Of a stretch of 47,276 bases of DNA, positions 43,101 through 47,276 are shown in pieces; position 1 is the first letter of the stretch; each line of letters starts with the position of its first letter. The stretch comes from Zygnema circumcarinatum (taxonomy: Eukaryota > Streptophyta > Zygnematophyceae > Zygnematales > Zygnemataceae). The notes under the pieces were generated by a model. That model did no database searches, was not told where the DNA came from, and saw only the letters and a program-made list of their open reading frames with translations. The position numbers and the translations under genes were made by a program. The DNA lies in assembly GCA_037447605.1 (NCBI GenBank), contig CM074821.1:397838-445113 (forward strand), given 5' to 3'.

Positions 43101-45148
43101 TCAGACTGTAGCGCGCTACAAAACCTGCAAGAGTCTCTCAGTCTCAGACTGTAGCGCGCTACAGAACCTGCAAGGGTCTCTCAGTCTCAGACTTTAGCGC
43201 GCTACAGAACCTGCATGGGTCTCTCAGTCTCAGACTGTAGCGCGCTACAGAGCCTGCATGGGTCTCTCAGTCGCACTGTAGCGCGCTACAGATCCTGCAT
43301 GGGTCTTTCAGTCTCAGACTGTAGCGCGCTACAGAGCCTGTAAAGGGTCTCTCAGTCTCAGACTGTTGCGCGCTACAGATCCTGCATGGGTCTCTCAGTC
43401 TCAGACTGTAGCGCGCTACAGAACCTGCATGGGTCACTCAGTCTCAGACTTTAGCGCGCTACAGATCCTGCATGGGTCTCTCAGTCTCAGACTGTAGCGC
43501 GCTACAGAACCTGCATGGGTCATTCAGTCTCAGACTTTAGCGCGCTACAGATCCTGCATGGGTCTCTCAGTCTCAGACTGTAGCGCGCTACAGAACCTGC
43601 AAGGGTCTCTCAGTCTCAGACTGTAGCGCGCTACAGAACCTGCAAGGGTCTCTCAGTCTCAGACTGTAGCGCGCTACAGAACCTGCATGGGTCTCTCAGT
43701 CTCAGACTGTAGCGCGCTACAGATCCTGCAGTCAGTCAGACTGTAGCGCGCTACAGAACCTGCAAGGGTCTCTCAGTCTCAGACTGTAGTGCGCTACAGA
43801 ACCTGCAAGGGTCTCTCAGTCTCAGACTTTAGCGCGCTACAGAACCTGCATGGGTCTCTCAGTCTCAGACTTTAGCGCGCTCCAGAGCCTGCATGGGTCT
43901 CTCAGTCGCACTGTAGCGCGATACAGATCCTGCATGGGTCTTTCAGTCTCAGACTGTAGCGCGCTACAGAGCCTGTAAAGGGTCTCTCAGTCTCAGACTG
44001 TTGCGCGCTACAGATCCTGCATGGGTCTCTCAGTCTCAGACTTTAGCGCGCTACAGATCCTGCATGGGTCTCTCAGTCGCAGGGCGATCTCTCAGTCAGC
44101 TCCAGACTGTAGCGCGCTACAGAGCCTGTAAAGGGTCTCTCAGTCTCAGACTGTAGCGCGCTACAGATCCTGCATGGGTCTCTCAGTCTCAGACTGTAGC
44201 GCGCTACAGATCCTGCATGGGTCTCTCAGTCTCAGACTGTAGCGCGCTACACCTGACTGTAGCGCGCTACAGATCCTGCATGGGTCTCTCAGTCTCAGAC
44301 TGTAGCGCGCTACAGAACCTGCATGGGTCTCTCAGTCTCAGACTTTAGCGCGCTACAGATCCTGCATGGGTCTCTCAGTCTCAGACTGTAGCGCGCTACG
44401 GATCCTGCAAGGGTCTCTCAGCAGCCTGTAGCGCGCTACAGAACCTGCAAGGGTCTCTCAGTCTCAGACTGTAGCGCGCTACAGAGCCTGCATGGGTCTC
44501 TCAGTCTCAGACTGTAGCGCGCTACAGATCCTGCATGGGTCTCTCAGTCTCAGACTGTAGCGCGCTACAGAACCTGCAAGGGTCTCTCAGTCTCAGACTG
44601 TAGCGCGCTACAGAACCTGCAAGGGTCTCTCAGTCTCAGACTTTAGCGCGCTACAGAACCTGCATGGGTCTCTCAGTCTCAGACTGTAGCGCGCTACAGA
44701 TCCTGCATGGGTCTCTCAGTCTCAGACTGTAGCGCGCTACAGAACCTGCAAGGGTCTCTCAGTCTCAGACTGTAGCGCGCTACAGAACCTGCATGGGTCT
44801 CTCAGTCTCAGACTTTAGCGCGCTACAGATCCTGCATGGGTCTCTCAGTCTCAGACTGTAGCGCGCTACAGAACCTGCATGGGTCACTCAGTCTCAGACT
44901 TTAGCGCGCTACAGATCCTGCATGGGGCTCTCAGTCGCACTGTAGCACGCTAAAGATCCTGCATGGGTCTCTCAGTCCCAGACTGTAGCGCGCTACAGCA
45001 GAGAGGGAGAAGGGGCCGTACATTGCGGTGACCTTGCCGTCCGTACAGTTGACGCCCGTCCAGTCGCAGACCGCCACGTACGTCCGCCAGGTTGTGAGGA
45101 CGCGGCCCTGCGGGTCGAGGCCGTCCCGGAACGCGAGAAGAGAGGCGA
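40148..45148 (-). CDS. Secreted LRR - Cys-rich/EGF - Pro-rich protein, right paralog (5' exon not found)
   Basis: Exons 45022-45148, 42826-42897, 42499-42570, 42102-42173, 41813-41884, 41335-41678 and 40148-40755 splice with the same phases as the other two paralogs and give about 455 residues without the start. LRR cap: [26 protein letters not shown]. Four 24-residue LRRs, for example [20 protein letters not shown]. The Cys-rich exon ends [19 protein letters not shown]. Pro-rich tail [10 protein letters not shown] then [10 protein letters not shown] reiterations, closing with a hydrophobic [10 protein letters not shown]. The N-cap exon begins in phase 1, so an upstream signal-peptide exon is expected to the right of 45.15 kb but was not identified. 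The first visible intron is almost wholly a 43-bp minisatellite. Likely cell-wall protein. Confidence 0.78.
40350..40720. repeat. 12-bp GGTGGTGGACTC coding minisatellite
   Basis: About thirty near-identical dodecamers encode Ser-Pro-Pro-Pro with intervening Lys/Arg/Ile variants in the paralog's Pro-rich exon. None of several frames on either strand contains a stop, so long Thr-, His- and Val-rich shadow frames arise. Confidence 0.9.
42985..44998. repeat. 43-bp minisatellite with 16-bp palindrome, about 45 copies
   Basis: Unit: GACTGTAGCGCGCTACAGA, then (A/T/G)CCTGCA(T/A)GGG, then TCTCTCAGTCTCA. The palindromic core is CTGTAGCGCGCTACAG. Single-base variants recur in blocks: a run with TGTAAAGGG next to GTTGCGCGC occurs near 43.33 kb and again near 43.97 kb, which indicates higher-order duplication. 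It starts about 22 bp from the donor of the LRR-cap exon and ends about 85 bp before the next exon. Confidence 0.95.
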
Positions 45149-45192
45149 CTGCGGACAGCGACAGACAGACAAACAGACAGACAGGACGGCAT

Positions 45193-46376
45193 CGGTCGGT
45201 CAGTGAAGGAGGGGGAGGGGGGGCAGCGCTGCAACCCTCGAGAGGGCAGCGCCGTCAGCAATCTAAACCTAAACCATGGAGCGGGAACGCTCATTCCTCA
45301 GGTTGCTATTTAACCCCTGAACATTTTGCACCGCGTCTGAGGTCAACTTTTGTCAGAGAACATGATCCAGAGCTGTACCTTCATAAGGCAGAGGACTGGA
45401 TGCTGCTGCTAGCAGCAATCTTGCTGTAGCCCAACCAACCATACGATAGAAATTTGGTTAGGGTCTGGGCAGCATAGGAAGCCGCAAGTCCTTAGAACAT
45501 TAAAAGCAACGCCGCTAAAGCCATACAGCTGCTTACACGACATAAGGTCTCCTCAAAGCGCAAAAAAGGAAAGAAAAGATCAGACCAAAAAAACAGGGCT
45601 GCAATACAGCTCAGTCCCAGGCTTGAGCATCTTGGCAGAGAAAGGTCGAGTCCTCCAAGATTATCATCGCAAAAATGAACGTCTTAAGTTTAAGCAGAGC
45701 AGAGGGTGTGTGTGAATCCAGAAGACAAAAAATAGACGTAAGGTTTGGTCACAAGAAACGACTTGCTCTCATGGTGAATCCAGCTTTCAAGCCTTTTTTT
45801 TTTTTTTAATTTACATGTCAACATTGGTCTCTGCATTCGATGTCTTTGTCATGAAATCGAAGATGCAGGGACGGTGCAAGAAGTTTGTCCAGATAGCATG
45901 GCGATTGCATGGCTGCCGCGCTTACTCGTGGTTTCATGGCGGGCAGCGCCTGTTGCAAGCGTGGAGCCCGCCAGGAGGAATAAAACGAACGAACCAAGGA
46001 AGGTTCGGCGAGTGACCGCGCCTCCAACTCCCCTGTTGAACCGGCGATGCAATGCCGAGAGTCAGACATTTAACTTCGCAGAAACACAGCTCACAGCATA
46101 CCTGTCCCCAGATGGTTCAGCGTACTCCTACATCCGTGATGCTCCCATATAGAACCAAGGTCTGTATTCATGCAGTGAAACTTTTCTATCTCACTTTTAA
46201 CATTCAAAGCAATCTCCCAGATATTGACATCCCTCCGTGCTGCGGAAGGCCCGAGTGCGGGAGCAGCCCTGTGTCCCCTCCGTTCGCTGATCCGCGGTCG
46301 TGCTGCATCTCGCATCAAGGCTGGAACGGGACCTACGACTCGACCTAAAATTGGACCTGCAACTGGACCTGGACCA
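45193..46376. other. Upstream region of the right LRR paralog
   Basis: Contains an ACAG simple repeat (45160-45185) and unique sequence. The 5' signal-peptide exon of the right paralog and its promoter should be here or further right, but I found no hydrophobic ORF ending in a phase-1 donor. No other gene recognised. Confidence 0.35.
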
Positions 46377-46518
46377 GGGAGGGAGGAGGGAGGGAGGGTG
46401 GGAGGGAGGGAGGGAGGGAGGGAGGGAGGGAGGGAGGGAGGAGGGAGGAGGGAGGAGGAGGGAGGGAGGGAGGAGGGAGGGAGGGAGGGAGGGAGGGAGG
46501 GAGGGAGGGAGGGAGAGA
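46377..46518. repeat. (GGGA)n microsatellite
   Basis: About 140 bp of GGGA/GGAGGGA repeats on the plus strand. Confidence 0.95.
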
Positions 46519-46585
46519 GGGAGTCCTCGCCCTCCCCCCGAGCAGCAAGGCCTACCAGAATGCGCAGCTCCTTCCCGGCCGCGCC

Positions 46586-47276
46586 ATGGCTGCCCGCTCC
46601 GCCTCGCCTTCCCCGCGTCCTGCTCTCATGGCAATGCCCGCTCTTCCCCCCTCCTCCTCTCCCTATCCCCCTCTCCCCTCTCTCTACCCCTCTCCTCTCC
46701 TCTCCTCTCCCTCGACCCTACTCCCTCCCGCGTCCTACTCCCACTCCGTCTCCTCCAGCTGTCTCATCCGCAGTCCTCTACTCTCCTCCGGTCGCGCTTC
46801 TGCCTTTTCGTCCTTCTCTTCCCGCTTCTACTTCTTCTCGACAATTCGCTCCTCCTCCCTCCCCTTCTCCCTCTCCCTCTCCCACTCCCTCACCCTTCCT
46901 TCTCCTCCTTTTAACCCTTTCCCTGCCTTCCCCTGCTCCCTCACCCTCTCCCTCCCCCGCTCCTTCTCTCTCCTCCTCCCCCCCCCTCCCCCTCTTCCTC
47001 CCCCTCTCCCTCTCCCTCTACCCCTCCCTCTCCCTCTCCCTCTCCCTTTCCCTGCCCCTCCCTTTTCCCCTCCCTCTCCCTCTCCCTCCCCCTCCCCCTT
47101 CCCCTCCTTTTCAACTTTTCCCTCCCTTCCTCTTCTCCCTCACCCTCTCCCTCCCCCGCTCCTCTCTCCTCCTCCCTCTTACTCCTCCCTCTCCTCCCCC
47201 CCTCCCCTTCTTCCTCCCCTTCTCCCTCTCCCTCTACCCCTCCCTCTCCCCCTCCCAGCCCCTCCCTTTTCCCCTC
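46586..47276 (+). CDS. Possible organelle-targeted N-terminus running off the right edge
   Basis: From ATG 46586 a plus frame reads MAARSASPSPRPALMAMPAL, then a Ser/Pro/Leu stretch, then SSGRASAFSSFSSRFYFFST. This is rich in Ser/Arg/Phe with few acids, as in mitochondrial or plastid presequences. Most of the remaining frame is translated CTCCCT repeat, so coding status is doubtful; the repeat may be an intron or leader. THF1 in this window shows the same association of a CT tract with a targeting peptide, but with the tract before its ATG. Confidence 0.25.
   Translation, partial: MAARSASPSPRPALMAMPALPPSSSPYPPLPSLYPSPLLSSPSTLLPPASYSHSVSSSCLIRSPLLSSGRASAFSSFSSRFYFFSTIRSSSLPFSLSLSHSLTLPSPPFNPFPAFPCSLTLSLPRSFSLLLPPPPPLPPPLPLPLPLPLPLPLPFPAPPFSPPSPSPSPSPFPSFSTFPSLPLLPHPLPPPLLSPPPSYSSLSSPPPLLPPLLPLPLPLPLPLPAPPFSP
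46630..47276. repeat. CTCCCT/CCCTCTCC pyrimidine tract
   Basis: More than 600 bp of mostly C/T sequence on the plus strand, running to the window end, interrupted around 46720-46860 by more complex sequence. Longer blocks recur, such as CTTCCTCCCCCTCTCCCTCT near 46993 and a similar block near 47210. Confidence 0.85.

Noticed and set aside
42985-44998. Regular direct repeats resembling a CRISPR array
   Set aside because: The sequence between palindromes is as conserved as the palindromes, so there are no unique spacers. The array sits inside a spliced eukaryotic gene.
44950-45294. Minus ORF starting MPSCLSVCLSV as a signal peptide for the right LRR paralog
   Set aside because: On checking base by base it is out of frame with the LRR-cap exon and comes from an ACAG simple repeat.

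Overview
The window looks like nuclear DNA of a green-lineage (streptophyte-type) eukaryote. Spliced genes with GT-AG introns include a plastid-targeted THF1/Psb29, a HY5-like bZIP, a FAR1/MULE-type zinc-finger ORF, a SARD4-type ornithine cyclodeaminase/mu-crystallin protein and Ser-Pro-rich (extensin-like) cell-wall proteins. A degenerate CCCTAAA-type interstitial telomeric array fits the same picture. The species cannot be fixed from sequence alone; a streptophyte alga or early land-plant lineage is a guess. All gene models were built by hand from reading frames, splice sites and phase agreement, without RNA evidence.

Left part (0-23 kb), housekeeping-like genes: the 3' part of a SARD4-like gene (48-1293, +); a FAR1 DNA-binding-domain plus zinc-knuckle ORF without a transposase core (2298-3107, -); a SIVA-like Cys-rich protein in four exons (4046-5457, +); a secreted fungal-type S41 peptidase in six exons (6263-10624, -); a 2-kb divergent intergenic region rich in G-boxes, GTAC motifs and local duplications; THF1/Psb29 in seven exons (12645-16328, +); and a HY5-like bZIP in seven exons (19314-22387, +).

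Middle (22.4-26.4 kb) is gene-poor. It holds two direct copies of a retroposon-like tail (a third lies at 2.1 kb), a 135-bp inverted-repeat MITE and its relic, the interstitial telomere-like array and a GACTT-type minisatellite.

Right part (26.4-45.2 kb, all minus strand) is the most interesting: three tandem paralogous secreted LRR genes with the same exon structure, namely an LRR N-cap exon, 4-5 LRR exons of exactly 72 bp in phase 2, then a Cys-rich EGF-like exon ending in phase 1. The first two copies (40148-45148 and 35127-39496) then splice into a Pro-rich, extensin-like tail. The third (26464-34954) instead splices into a papain-family (C1) cysteine protease with an intact catalytic triad, two EGF-like exons and about four LysM domains. 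All the swapped modules enter in phase 1. This reads as exon shuffling that built an apoplastic LRR-protease-LysM protein, plausibly a glycan-binding protease of the cell wall; the function is inference. The 2.1-kb first visible intron of the rightmost copy is almost entirely a 43-bp minisatellite carrying a 16-bp palindrome. The right edge is dominated by GGGA/CTCCCT repeats, with a possible start of another plus-strand gene.
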